DNA of 64,000 nucleotides from Calonectria ilicicola. Taxonomy: Eukaryota; Ascomycota; Sordariomycetes; Hypocreales; Nectriaceae. A program made the translations under genes and the position numbers. The notes beneath the pieces are model-generated. The model ran no database searches. It had not been told where the DNA came from and worked only from the letters and a program-made list of their open reading frames with translations. Shown here piece after piece: positions 20,283-31,761 of the stretch. The DNA is taken from contig CP085832.1 of NCBI GenBank assembly GCA_020809705.1, forward strand, positions 1,550,001 through 1,614,000, written 5' to 3'. How positions within the stretch are numbered: the first letter of the stretch is position 1; every line of letters starts with the position of its first letter.

Positions 20283-20572
20283 TGTTGGTTTGGTTATGAC
20301 CAAGTTTTGAATAATTTCGGTGCATGGTTCATTGCAATGTTTGATAGGGCTGGATTTAATGGTTTCTTACGATGAATAATGAGAATACCTTGGATAGACC
20401 CTTTTTATTTTCGAGATATCGCCATCCATAGAGTGATCTCCATCGGGAATTCATTTTGAAGATTGGATTATTAGATGTTCTACATTGCTCTAGAGATTGG
20501 GTTACCGGCCCGGATCCCCAAGCAAATAAATCCTCAAGCACCCCAGTCAACTCGCACAGGAGCTGCTAGCCA

Positions 20573-22315
20573 CTACTCCTTTCTCCGCTTAATCCAAACT
20601 CTTAGCGGACCACGGAAGCGAGATGAGATAGGACCCTTCACAACACTCGGAATTCTCCACTTCTGGCCGCCTACGGGCCCGAAGTTGTAGAGTGAAACGA
20701 GAACTGAGGTATAGAGTAGCATCTTTCTTAGAGTGAACTCCGAGTCGTCGCAAAGTGTTAGGCCACCTTCTTTAAGCACGTCAGCATACTTGCAATTCTG
20801 GAAATGGTGCGGATAGAACTTACTGTAGGGATCAACAGAACCTTCAACCACAACGCGGGGTTTCTTGCCCTTGTCGTCGTCTGCATCTTTAATGTGCCGC
20901 ATTAGTTGCCAATCGCCAGGGCTAGGAAAGGCCTTTGGGTCGGAATTATGAAGATCCTCCACGACGTGAGCGTATGTGCCTTTCTCGAGGCGGTACGAAG
21001 AGTCACCGTCTTTGAGGATCACATCTTCCTTTAACCACCTTGTGGTGACGCCGCCACCATATAATCTCACAGTCTCGAGATATGCAGCCTTTAGGAGTGG
21101 GCATTTTGTCAAAAGTCCGTCTATGTCCAGCTTTTCAATTCTAGGCGGGACCCAAACAGCAAGGCTAAACTCATTTTTGGGGTGAACGACCTCAAGAAAA
21201 GGCGCAATCTCTTCGCGGATTTGCTCGAGGACGACTGGATCCCGGCTGAGCTCGAGCACACACCAAGAAACGAGAGGAGCAGAGCTCGCATTGATTGACC
21301 AGAGTAAAGCCAGATCACAAGCTGCACGAGCGCCTATCGGAACCTTGTGTTTGCGGAAGATTTCGACTCTGGCTTTGATGAGAGGGCTTGCATTGTAAAA
21401 GTCTTGCCATTTGGGGTCTTTGTTCTCTCCATTCAAATCCTTCTCCCAAGCATCCTGGTAATCCCACAAGTAGTCGCGGAGTTTTCGTAAGTTAAATCTA
21501 GCCCGCTGACTGGCTGGCCAGGGAATCCAGATGGGGACGTTCATCGCCAGTGTAAGAAATGCGGTATCAAAGGACCAAAAGAACTGCCAGATTTCGGGGG
21601 AGTTTTCGACAAAATCAGTACCGAAAACAGAAGCATTAGCTGTCCTCGCGACAAAGTTGTTAACCAACTCTGCGTAGTCCACTTCCATGATGGCTTCGCC
21701 TTTGGCAACATCGTTCTCTATCCTTTCCGCGCCGGCGAGTCGCTCCCAATCTGAGTGGTCAATAGGGTATGAGTTGAATGAGACAAGGTCTGCAGCTGAG
21801 TGGCTGAGATGTCGAAAAGTCTCTTTAGTGAGATCAGTCAGATAAGAACCAGAGAGGTATTCCTTCGTTATTTCCTCAAGCTCGGCTGCTACTTTGTCAT
21901 AAGCCTCAAGATCTGTGCTGGACAGGCCAAAGTTCGACACCAACAGGCGTCGGACGAAGGCATGCTTATCGGCGATTGAATTTGGCTGACTGAGAAGGCT
22001 TTTGGACAAGGTTGGCTTAAACACCAAATTGTGAACGCTGCCGATGATGCTGATGGAGAAGAGGCCTTCTGAGTATAGGTTCCTGAACCGCCTTAGCGTC
22101 GAGGTAGCACCCATGTAGATCTGAGGGAGATGGCGGAGAACTGGGACCCAATATGGCGCGAAAGGAGCGCTCTCGGACCCATTGCCGAACTTGGATTGCC
22201 CACCGGTAGTGAATCTGGTGGTGAGGAGGACGATGAGGATGGTGCTGATGATGGCGATGGACGTGGGCTGTTGGAGAGTGTCGACTAGACGCTCAAATAT
22301 CCTCGGCACTGCCAT
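20573..22315 (-). CDS. Cytochrome P450, CYP7/CYP8-like, with degenerate haem-binding loop
   Basis: Single exon, 580 aa. An N-terminal anchor at ~19-35 (SIAIISTILIVLLTTRF) places it in the ER membrane. The K-helix ExxR is present (ETVR, 414-417). In the I-helix the acid-alcohol pair is missing (LLWSINASSAP), as in CYP7/CYP8 and related isomerase-type P450s. The haem loop reads EGGLTLCDDSEF: Cys522 is kept, but the upstream Phe and the Gly two residues after Cys of the FxxGxxxCxG signature are absent. No alternative splice site restores it. It may be an intact P450 with unusual chemistry or a decaying gene; the long open frame argues against simple decay. Convergent with the flavin monooxygenase. 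Confidence 0.8.
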   Translation of the reverse strand: MAVPRIFERLVDTLQQPTSIAIISTILIVLLTTRFTTGGQSKFGNGSESAPFAPYWVPVLRHLPQIYMGATSTLRRFRNLYSEGLFSISIIGSVHNLVFKPTLSKSLLSQPNSIADKHAFVRRLLVSNFGLSSTDLEAYDKVAAELEEITKEYLSGSYLTDLTKETFRHLSHSAADLVSFNSYPIDHSDWERLAGAERIENDVAKGEAIMEVDYAELVNNFVARTANASVFGTDFVENSPEIWQFFWSFDTAFLTLAMNVPIWIPWPASQRARFNLRKLRDYLWDYQDAWEKDLNGENKDPKWQDFYNASPLIKARVEIFRKHKVPIGARAACDLALLWSINASSAPLVSWCVLELSRDPVVLEQIREEIAPFLEVVHPKNEFSLAVWVPPRIEKLDIDGLLTKCPLLKAAYLETVRLYGGGVTTRWLKEDVILKDGDSSYRLEKGTYAHVVEDLHNSDPKAFPSPGDWQLMRHIKDADDDKGKKPRVVVEGSVDPYSKFYPHHFQNCKYADVLKEGGLTLCDDSEFTLRKMLLYTSVLVSLYNFGPVGGQKWRIPSVVKGPISSRFRGPLRVWIKRRKE

Positions 22316-22943
22316 CTTGAAGCAAGGTGGCCGGGCCAGAAACTATTGATCTGGCTGAATTTATGATGCGACGATGGACATTAATGGATTATATCGATCC
22401 CGATGTGGCCGTGTCGGAACATTGAGGACGGGGGCTTGGGTAAGTTGACGCGCTTGATGCAATCTGTCAATCTCACGTTGAATTTTTGGTGCAGCCTGAG
22501 ATCGACCCCATCATTCGTTGGTTAGTGCTTTGGCGTTGTCAATGCGCTGGAGAGCCCACTGTATGTCAGCTTACAGGAGGCCGTCCACTAAGTAAGGTGC
22601 GTCGCATTTAGCGTGCGGCAGTGCGGCAGTGCGCTCAGTGGAGGGGCACTGCCCCAGATCTCACTGCAAGCAGGAGTTCAACTCAAAAAACAATACACCT
22701 GGGAGCACGAAAGCCATTGTGATAATTGTGAAAAGTCTGAGCTTTCTAAAAATCCCGGTCCATATTTACTATTTTAAGCAAATCAGTGTGTCTATTTTGT
22801 CTTCCTGCCCTCAAAGTTCTTGTCATCTCAAGATGTGTTTAAGGCTATCACGTTTGGGTTAAAGTGCTTTTCTTAAATCCAAACCCCTCATAGATTAGGA
22901 TGGCGACGCAACTGACATCGAAGAACGGTGGATCTCAACTTCA
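22316..22943. other. Intergenic, P450 promoter side
   Basis: Promoter region of the P450 gene on the minus strand, then the upstream flank of tRNA-Gln. A short duplicated GTGCGGCA occurs near 22614-22630. No supported gene. Confidence 0.55.
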
Positions 22944-23015
22944 GGTTTCATGGTCTAACGGTTATGACTGCGGATTCTGATTCCGCCAGCGAGGGTTCGA
23001 CTCCCTCTGAGACCT
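22944..23015 (+). tRNA. tRNA-Gln(CUG): tRNA-Gln(CUG), intronless
   Basis: Cloverleaf complete: acceptor GGTTTCA/TGAGACC (one T-G pair), D arm GTC-TAACGGTTAT-GAC, anticodon arm GCGGA-TTCTGAT-TCCGC with anticodon CTG, T arm GAGGG-TTCGACT-CCCTC, discriminator T. 72 nt, no intron. TCTTTTTG follows directly as pol III terminator. Confidence 0.93.
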
Positions 23016-24218
23016 ATCTTTTTGTCTTGTTTACAGATACTAAATGATACCCCCTCTTTTTTGCACCTGCTGCTTAATACCAATTGCGTCATCAAGCAAA
23101 AGAAATCTTGATTGATTAATGGTGCATGTGGATATGATAACGTCAACCTCATAAAACACTGTTGACCATGAACAAAATTTACTTCCAGAGGCGTATCGGG
23201 TAGGTAGCGAGATGAAAGTCGAAGAGTCTGAGGTATCCTCCAATGATGGCTTAAGACTATGCTCGACTATTATCAAGTCCATCAAGGTAGGGATGCGATG
23301 GCTCGCATACATGTGGTTAATTCTGTCACGCGACACAAAAGCAGCACCTCGTCGCGCTCATTGCAATGCAGCAGGACGATAAGTATACAAATTGAGGAAA
23401 CGGCATCTTGGATTGAATCAAACATTTTCTAGTATTAAAAAAGTATGCATCTCATTGCGGGTTCTCTGTTCGGTTTAAAATAGATACCCAATATGGCAAT
23501 TCAAGGGTTCTGAGACCCAGGTCCCACGAATATTTAGATGCAGGGTCGAAAATACCTTGATAGGTACCGTCATTTTCTGGGGTCAGCAATAAACGAACAA
23601 GATGGCCAAAGCTTTATACAAGCTGGCGAAGTTTCCCCTTGGGATCGCGCGATTGTCGCTCAATTGCACCATTATCGAAATACTTGCGTGTGCGCGCGGC
23701 GCGGTCCTCAGGAGCCGAGTCAAGATGCAGAACTACTTCAGCGCAACCACCAAGAAATGCTCGGGTCTGGTAACACGACCACAAATTGATTAAGCATTGC
23801 TCACCAAACGAAACCACAATATCGCCTGGCCCAAAGTTTTAATCTCATGCCCCTGTACGTATTTACAGGACCGTCAATTTTGAGTGATTAATACCAGCTC
23901 CGATCGTCGGCTGCCTGAGGCGCCAAAGCCGGTTGCATCATCCCGCTAGGTTCGGGAACCACAACCTTGTGAGCTTCTTTAGTGCTGCGTCAGACCCGTA
24001 TAAATAATACCCTCTCCCGAGCATATCCACGGGTCGATTCCCCTGCTCTCCTCGCTGAATACCGGGTCGCAAGCTATAGATCGCTGGTTTTTGGCGACTG
24101 CAGCTTCGGCCCTGCGCGTAATTGCCCCTCGCCGAGACTACCGCGAAGCTCCTGCACAGCTTCTCCCCCACCATTCCGAATACCGACCACGATGCGACGG
24201 CCGAACTGAACCGCCACC
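23016..24218. other. Intergenic, upstream region of ATM1
   Basis: 1.2 kb without a supported gene. Short frames (23538-23817) overlap on both strands. The last ~200 bp are C-rich on the plus strand, as expected for the leader of the next gene. Confidence 0.55.
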
Positions 24219-26428
24219 ATGCTCCCCCGATTACTGTATCGCTCGCCCCTGGGTTGCCAGCGGTGCGGCTTTACAAAAGCATACTCGCGACCACCTTGGT
24301 TGCCTCAGCACCCGTCGACGGTTCATCCATTCTGGACCTCGGCTGCCCCACGTCGCGATCAACCTCCTGCCTCCTCCTCCGCCGCCGCCACCAATGAGCC
24401 CAATAAGACCGCCGCTGTGAAAGCCAAGGTCGTGACGGGCCCTAAACCACCTTCACCGAAGAAAAATGATCCTCTTGCCACGCTGGATAAGTCTGCCACC
24501 GAGCAGCGCAAGGCCGACTGGGCCATCATCAAGGAGATGAGTCGGTATCTCTGGCCGAAGGATAGTCCCAGTACCAAGCTGCGTGTTGGTCTCGCTGTTT
24601 TCCTGCTGGTTGGCGCAAAAGTTCTCAATGTCCAAGTCCCGTTCTATTTCAAGAGCATTGTCGACTCTATGAATATTGATATTGCTGCTGTTGGAGGTAC
24701 TGCCACTACCGTCGCCGGTGCCTTGATTCTTGCCTATGGTGCGACCCGAATTGGTGCGACTGTCTTTCAGGAAGTCCGAAACGCTGTCTTTGCCTCTGTA
24801 GCCCAAAAGGCTATCCGAAGGGTTGCTTGCAATGTTTTTGATCACCTCCTCCGTCTTGACTTGTCATTCCACCTGTCCAAGCAAACTGGTGGCCTGACAA
24901 GAGCTATTGAACGCGGTACCAAGGGAATTAGCTTCCTTCTGACAAGCATGGTATTCCACCTTGTTCCTACAGCTCTGGAAATTAGCATGGTTTGTGGAAT
25001 TCTCACCTGGCAGTACGGTGCGCAGTTTGCTGCCATTACAGTGCTTACCATGGTGAGCTACACTGCATTTACAATCTGGACCACTGCTTGGCGAACCAAG
25101 TTCCGACGACAGGCCAATGCCGCCGACAGCAAGGCCTCGACCGTAGCAGTAGACTCTTTGATCAATTACGAGGCTGTAAAGTACTTCAACAACGAAAAGT
25201 TCGAGGTCTCCCGTTATGACAAGGCCCTGCAACAGTATGAAAAGAGCTCGATCAAGGTGGCAACATCTCTCGCCTTTCTTAACAGTGGCCAAAACCTGAT
25301 CTTTTCCACCGCATTGACGGGTATGATGTACCTCGCTGCCAACGGGGTCGCAAATGGTTCTCTTACCGTGGGTGACTTGGTTATGGTCAACCAGCTTGTC
25401 TTCCAGCTCTCTGTGCCGCTCAACTTCCTAGGCTCCGTATATCGTGAGCTCCGACAGTCTCTACTTGACATGGAAACACTTTTCAACCTGCAGAAAGTCA
25501 ACGCCAGCATCCAAGAAAAGCCCAATGCCCCACCTCTGGTACTTTCCAAGGGAGGAGAGATCAAATTTGAGAATGTCAACTTTGGATATCACCCTGAACG
25601 CCCAATTCTGCAAAACCTGTCATTGACCATTCCTGCTGGCAAGAAGGTCGCCGTTGTTGGCCCAAGTGGATGTGGCAAGTCGACTTTGTTGCGATTGCTG
25701 TTCCGATCATATGATGTTCAAGGCGGCCGTATCCTAATTGATGACCAAGATATCCGAGACGTTAATATTGATTCTCTCAGAAGGTCCATCGGTGTCGTTC
25801 CTCAAGATACTCCCCTATTCAATGACACTGTTGAACACAACATCCGATATGGCTCCATCGATGCGACCCATGAAGAGGTAGTGGCGGCCGCCCAGCGGGC
25901 CCGTGTTCATGATATTATTCAACAGTTCCCGGAAAAATACGAGACCAAGGTTGGCGAGCGTGGGTTGATGATTTCCGGCGGCGAAAAGCAACGACTTGCC
26001 GTGAGCCGACTGCTCCTCAAGGACCCGCCATTGCTCTTCTTTGACGAGGCCACTAGCGCCCTTGACACCCACACCGAGCAAGCTCTAATGACCAACATCA
26101 ACGGTATTCTCAGGGAGAAGGGACGTACAAGCGTCTTTGTCGCGCATCGATTGAGAACTATTTTTGACTCTGATATAATTATTGTCCTCAAGGACGGCCA
26201 GGTTGCCGAGATGGGTACACATCGAGAACTGATTGACCGTGCTGGAGTCTATGCTGAGCTGTGGAGTGGTGAGTGATGACAACTGGGTTAATATTTATGG
26301 ATCTATTGACGCTAACTTGTTTGACAGCCCAAGAAACCAGGTTCCATGAGGATGGAACTGCCAAGGAGGAGGGTTCACAGGAAGAGAATGTGGCGTCAAA
26401 GCTTCAGGGAGAGACCCGCCGACAGTAA
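24219..26428 (+). CDS. ATM1: Mitochondrial ABC transporter Atm1 (iron-sulfur cluster export)
   Basis: Exons 24219-26268 and 26328-26428 (716 aa); the intron (GTGAGT...TTGACAG) joins AELWS to AQETRF. The ATG has a near-perfect context (CCGCCACCATG). Residues 1-~60 are Arg/Ser/Pro-rich without acids at first, a mitochondrial targeting peptide. One ABC half-transporter follows: six membrane helices over ~125-400, Walker [10 protein letters not shown] (481-489), signature SGGEKQR (586-592), Walker B ending at Asp609-Glu610, switch His643. [16 protein letters not shown] and [13 protein letters not shown] are typical of Atm1/ABCB7. It homodimerises in the inner membrane and exports a glutathione-linked sulfur species needed for cytosolic and nuclear Fe-S assembly. 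Yeast Atm1 is 690 aa. The last exon adds an acidic C-terminal tail. Confidence 0.95.
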
Positions 26429-27193
26429 TGGACTGTCTTATCACATTGATCTACGCCAGAATCATCAACAAAATTTATTAGAATATGAATAAACTTTACG
26501 AGACTATTCAACGACATCCATGTTCAAAGTGGGATGAAATCCTTCCTGTCGGATATCTGTGGAGCGATTTGGTCAGCTTGTGAACAAAACAATTTGCGAT
26601 TTCGGCCTCTCGGAGCCGAATACGTGATAGTCTCCGCCGATGGTCTCACATTCACCATGAAGCGTTGCATTCGCCACGGTCCCTAACCTTGTCCTGAATA
26701 TCTCGCGGTTACGGTAAAAGCGCCATATTCTGTCCCCATGGATCACTACACGAGTGATGCAGATCGGTTAGCGTGTCGGTGGGATTGGCACATTGACTGA
26801 TTGGCCCCTCAAGTCGTACACATCCACTTTCATCCCATCCTTCCAGCCTTACACGAGCTAAATTAAAAGGCTACAACGGCAGGGTTTGCCAATATAGGAA
26901 CAAAATATCAGATGGGGGCCACGCTCTCCACTAGTGATCTGATTAGATTAGATCATGCTTACTTTGCTCGTTAACTGGTACTAGTTCATGTGCATGGCGA
27001 TCATGCTCGACAGGTGTGGCATTCACCAGCCGACATCCGCGAGCCAAGCCTTGGCTTGCGAGTTGATCTTCGACTACATAATACTTCAATTGAGTCCTGT
27101 AGTAAACGTAGCCTGTGTCTCCAGAGTGTCGCCTCTTCATCACCATTCTTTCGTCTTCCCTTCCCCTTGAACATCGCCTTACGGCTCTCAACC
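26429..27193. promoter_or_regulatory. Promoter region of the siderophore-type transporter, with GATA-like motifs
   Basis: 765 bp between ATM1 and the transporter. ATCTGATTA at 26938-26946 matches 8 of 9 positions of ATCWGATAA, the motif of iron-responsive GATA repressors (SreA/Urbs1/Sre). ATCAGATGG at about 26908-26916 matches 7 of 9. Both are 250-290 bp upstream of the transporter ATG. The placement is suggestive; neither match is exact. Confidence 0.3.
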
Positions 27194-29179
27194 ATGTCTG
27201 GTGAAGACAAAATTACGCCCACGCCTGGGGAACCCGAGAGGGTAGACTCGGGGCACGATAACCTCAAACAACTATCCAACGTTGGCGATGTTCTCCAATC
27301 GAAAGGTGTCACGCGCATGGAGGCCGTATACCGTGAGGCCAAGACGGATCGCAAGACGCTTTGGCTTGTTGGTGTTTCTGTACTCGTCTGCGCCTGGGCC
27401 TACTCCCTTGACTCCTCTACCACCTCGTACTACAGTGTCAATGCTTCGTCCTACTATGAACAGCACTCTTCAGTGCTCTCTACACTTTCAATCGCGACAA
27501 GCATCATCAGTGCCGTTTCGAAGCCCTTCATTGCCAAGTTTTCGGATATCACAAGCCGACCATACACATATCTCCTCTGCATCTTCTTCTATGCCTGCGG
27601 ATATATCATTGCGGCCGCCTCGCAGAGCATCTCAGCATACATCGTAGGCGAAGTCTTTGTCTCGATCGGGAGCTCCGGGCTAGACCTCACCAATGACATT
27701 ATCGTCGCCGATTTGACGCCCCTGGAGTGGCGTGGATTCGCCAGCTCAATGCTGTCCACTCCGTTCATTATCAACACATGGTTTTCGGGCAAAATCGTCG
27801 CTGCCCTCCAGGCAAAGGATCGATGGCGTTGGGGCTACGGAATGTTTGCCATTATTCTTCCAGTATCATTGAGTCCTGCTGTCGCGACCCTAATCTACCT
27901 CGATCGCAAAGCCAAAAAAGATGGTATCGTGAACATTGCATCAAGCAACGCTGCTCGCCGGGCCGCCCGTGATCTCGCCGAGCAGGAAGGTCATGAACAA
28001 CCTCACGGTGCTATTACTGCACCGGCAGCTGAGGATAACAGGACGTGGGTTCAGAAGCTCAAGGCGAACTTGGATGAAATCGATGCGTTCGGCCTGATTC
28101 TTCTTGGGTTCGGGTGGTCTTTACTATTGCTCCCCTTCTCACTCAAGACATACGCCGAGCATGGCTGGCGCAATCGCTCTCTCATCGCCATGATGATTGT
28201 CGGAGGCCTTCTTCTCATTGCATACGTAGTCTATGAAATCAAGTGGGCTCCTGTTCCCAGCGCGCCCCGGCGATTGGTCTTCAATAAGACTTTTATCATG
28301 GCCATCATCATTGATGGGTTTTACATGCGTGAGTTCCCTGAAATTCTTGTTCTTTAATTAGAAATTTATTGACCTGCTATAGTTGCCGGTAACATCCGGG
28401 GCCTATACTTTTCCTCGTACACCCTCATCGCCAAAGACTGGACCTATCAGAATTGGGTGTATTACGGTAACACGCTGACCCTGGCGCTCTGCATCGCTGG
28501 CCCCTTGGTTGGCTTGGCCCAGCGCTGGACTCATCGTTACCGTACTATCCAAATCATTGGCCTCTGTGTCAAAATCATTGGAATGGGCATTCTTCTCGAT
28601 GGAAGGCAAGCTACTACTAGTACAGGCGCTCTCGTCATGTCAATGATTCTCATCGGATTTGGTGGTTCTATGTCAGTTGTTGGCTCTCGAGTCGCCTCCC
28701 AAGCCTCCGTGCCGCATCAAGATGTCGCATTGGTTATTTCACTTCTATCTCTATGGTCAAAAGTTGGCAGTGCCATTGGAAGCGCCATTGTCGCAGTCAT
28801 CTGGTCCAGCCACATGCCCAATGAACTCCGAAAGCACCTTCCATCACCCGCCAACGAAACGACCGTTAAAACACTATTCAGCAGTGTCACCAAGATCCGC
28901 ACCTTGTACGAGTTTGATGACCCAATGCGACAAGGAGCAATCGTTGCGTACCGCAGCAGTTTGTACTACTGCCTTTCCACTGCGTTGGGATTGGCTTTTA
29001 TTCCGCTCATTGCCGCCTTCTTCCAAACCAACTTCTTCCTGGGTAAGCAACAAAACGCCGTCACCAACGTCGGCAATGACGGATTGCCATTAGACGAGAA
29101 GGACCGTAACCCAGAGCCCCTCCCACCACCAAAAGATAAGAAGGAGGCGTTCTTGAGGTTCTGGGCAGGACAGCATTGA
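27194..29179 (+). CDS. MFS siderophore-iron transporter (SIT family)
   Basis: Exons 27194-28328 and 28383-29179 (643 aa); the 54-nt intron (GTGAGT...CTATAG) joins DGFYM to LAGNIRGLYF in frame. The ATG at 27194 begins MSGEDKITPTPGEPE; the frame runs further 5' but without similarity. After a ~65-residue soluble N-terminus come about 14 membrane helices. The first loop AYSLDSSTTSYYSVNASSYY and the following SIISAVSKPFIAKFSDI, plus SSGLDLTNDIIVADLTPLEWRG, are hallmarks of fungal SIT/Mir transporters, which import ferric siderophores by proton symport. The tail is charged and cytosolic. It follows ATM1 in the same direction. The substrate cannot be told from sequence. Confidence 0.92.
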
Positions 29180-29652
29180 TTGGTCATCTATCTCTCCAGG
29201 TGTAGTTTTAGTTGGAGGATAGCAGACTCTAATTCCGGAGGCTCGGTGAGATCATAGTGCGAATTTCAGGATTGAATGGAATTGAGTTTGTGCTGAGATG
29301 GAAATGATAAAAGTTTATTTACTTTCTTGTATGCCTAATTAAGTCAATACCACTCTTTCAAGCCACCAGCTGCTTATCATGGATGTTTCTTCCAACACGA
29401 AAAACCATGCGCATGCCACCGCTTTTCTCCAAATGAAATAGTCTGCAGGGAAAATTAATAGTCTAGATCGACATAATGTCACTTAGCATTTAGGTAAATT
29501 CAATGTCGATGCGCTGAAACCCGAGTTAGTATACGCGTACCTTGTAAGAGGCATGTTACGACGCCCCCACGTGGCCCCGTGCAACCGCCACGTTCCCGTT
29601 GGCTCCGCCAAGCTTTCAACTCCAACTACAGCGCTCCAAGCCGCAAGAAGCC
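29180..29652. other. Intergenic, nothing recognised
   Basis: 3' flank of the transporter and promoter of the glycosyltransferase. No supported gene or motif. Confidence 0.55.
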
Positions 29653-30948
29653 ATGAAAGTCCTCCTTCATTCTCATTTCCCCGCCGGCCATGCGTATCCC
29701 ATGCAGGCCGTCGCCCAAGAGCTGGTGCGGCGCGGCCACGAAGTCGTCTGGTTGACAAGCGACGATAATGAGGCGCGTGTCCTCACCACCGGAGCTAAAC
29801 ATTACGGCACCAAGTCCATCTCCATTGTCGATGCGCACCTCATACGCACCAACCAGACGGGTCTGCTTGACAAAATCTACTTGCGACTGCGGTTCCGCCT
29901 GGTCGCCCAGATCAACGACTACCGCCGCATCCTGCGTGACTTTCATCCAGATGTGCTGCTGGTCGACGTCCAGCCCTTGGGTGCAAGAGCCCTGTATGAG
30001 CTGAAAGAGATCCCCGCCTATGCAACGCTCGGTGTGATTCCAATGTACACGTCTGTCTGGGGCGCTCCTCATATCAGGTCTGGAGAGGCTCCTCCATCCA
30101 CACTTTTTACCCTTTTCTGGAATTATCTTTGCCATCTCTTCTTGCAGTGGATAGTCTTACCCTTGCTCCTCCGTTCAAGACTGAATCGTGCGAGAAGAGC
30201 GCGAGGTCTGACCAACCTGCCTTATGGTGAACCAATGGAGACGTTCAAGTACAGTCCTTTTTTGCATATTCAGGCCTCTTCTCCCTCGCTAGAATTCCAC
30301 CACCTCCCGAAGCCATCGGGACAGAAAGACAATACCCACTTTGTAGGTCCGCTCGTCACGAACGTGCCCACAACATCAAACCAGCTACCACCATGGTGGG
30401 ACGATGTCGTGAACCACAAGCGAGTTGTGGGTATTACGCAAGGAACTTTAGCAATGAACCCCAATTCGTTAATCATCCCGGCTATTCAAGCTCTGTCAAA
30501 TGACCCTGAGTTGCTCTTGGTTGTCGCGTCGCCATACCCAGATGCTATTATAGCACAGGTCGGAGATTTGCCCAATGTTCGATACGCTACTTGGATACCA
30601 TATCACTTGTTCCTTCCGCAGCTTGCTCTTCTAATCACAAATGGGGGTTATGGAAGCGTAACGCAAGCTCTTTCTCACAAAGTGCCCTTGATATGTGCCG
30701 GTCAGACAGAGGATAAGAAAGATACTGCCGCCAGAGTTCACTGGGCCGGTGCAGGGATTGATCTCAAAACTGACAGCCCTTCGACTGAACAAGTTCGGGA
30801 TGCTGCAGAAAAGATCTTGCACGATCCAGGCTACCAAGGGAGGGCAGCTCGCTTAGGTGATGAGCTAAACGGCCTTGGGGGTCAACAGAAGGCCTGCGAT
30901 CTGCTCGAGCAACTTGCTCAGTCCTCCCACGCCAAGAAGATAGTTTAG
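29653..30948 (+). CDS. GT1-family glycosyltransferase (UDP-sugar dependent)
   Basis: Single exon, 431 aa from the ATG at 29653; the frame extends to 29599 but starts with TTG. The N-terminus HSHFPAGHAYPMQAVAQEL with RRGHEVVWLT is the GT-B acceptor-side opening seen in macrolide/sterol-type GT1 enzymes. The donor-site block is at about residue 330: NGGYGSVTQALSHKVPLIC then GQTEDKKDTAARV and GAG, in place of the usual HGG...EQ...N. So the catalytic-loop His is Asn here and the ENQ-type motif reads TEDKKDTA, close to bacterial MGT-like enzymes. No secretion signal and no clear C-terminal anchor, so cytosolic. It may sugar-modify a small molecule; a link to siderophore chemistry is only a neighbourhood guess. 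Confidence 0.85.
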   Translation: MKVLLHSHFPAGHAYPMQAVAQELVRRGHEVVWLTSDDNEARVLTTGAKHYGTKSISIVDAHLIRTNQTGLLDKIYLRLRFRLVAQINDYRRILRDFHPDVLLVDVQPLGARALYELKEIPAYATLGVIPMYTSVWGAPHIRSGEAPPSTLFTLFWNYLCHLFLQWIVLPLLLRSRLNRARRARGLTNLPYGEPMETFKYSPFLHIQASSPSLEFHHLPKPSGQKDNTHFVGPLVTNVPTTSNQLPPWWDDVVNHKRVVGITQGTLAMNPNSLIIPAIQALSNDPELLLVVASPYPDAIIAQVGDLPNVRYATWIPYHLFLPQLALLITNGGYGSVTQALSHKVPLICAGQTEDKKDTAARVHWAGAGIDLKTDSPSTEQVRDAAEKILHDPGYQGRAARLGDELNGLGGQQKACDLLEQLAQSSHAKKIV

Positions 30949-31677
30949 GCGAAAAAGTCCGCTCCACCGCAAGTCGGAGTCTGGACGGCATGCGAAAAGT
31001 CTGAATGCCCCATGACATCGATCAGGGTTCGGCCGCTAGAGACCCACTGAACAATTAGCCATGTACGAACTTGAGGGGACATTCGATAGATGAATGAATT
31101 TGTTCATTGTATAGATTAGATGGTTCTAGAGTTAGAAATAACCTTCGCCTGAAGAAGTCGGGTTTTTAGGATATGACAAGGCATTCCAGTCAACATCAAC
31201 GATGCGTAGAATTGTGCCAAGTAGAGGGTTTGACATTGGTATCTGAGGAAACTTGAAGAATTATACGGCTGCTGTCAAGCTCCCGAGTCCACCAACTTTT
31301 CAGGATCCCAGATATCTGAGTAGTTAAACTCAAGTATCAGATCCCAGGTATTACAATTAAATAGACATGCCAAGCTCAAGATTTGAATATATCCAAATAT
31401 ATTTCCATCATTCAAGAAGTGGCAGAAATGCCTAACTGTGGGGGTTACATGCTAGGTAGCATGAAGTTCCCGTTTAATGTCCCGTCGCTTGCCAAGGGGG
31501 GCCGTGTTGGAAAACAATAGTTGTTGTCAGTAAATTTATTTTACTAAAAATCACGTATACATAGCATTCATGCCATCGACTAGTCTCCTATCTTACACGA
31601 AGAATGGTTTCCCATCCGCACACAATCCTCCGGCTTAATAGTGGCTCAATCCAAGGCCGGGAATCAACAAATCAAAT

Positions 31678-31761
31678 TCCCCTGTGGCCCAGTTGGCTAA
31701 GGCGTATGACTGTTACCTACGGCACATCATAAGATCGGTGGTTCGAGCCCACCCGGGGGAG
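31678..31761 (+). tRNA. tRNA-Asn(GUU): tRNA-Asn(GUU), copy 2, with 10-nt intron
   Basis: Same mature sequence as copy 1 (acceptor, D, anticodon and T stems intact). The intron is CCTACGGCAC, one base shorter and with different bases from the other copies. The downstream flank has TTTCTTTTTG as terminator. Confidence 0.92.
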
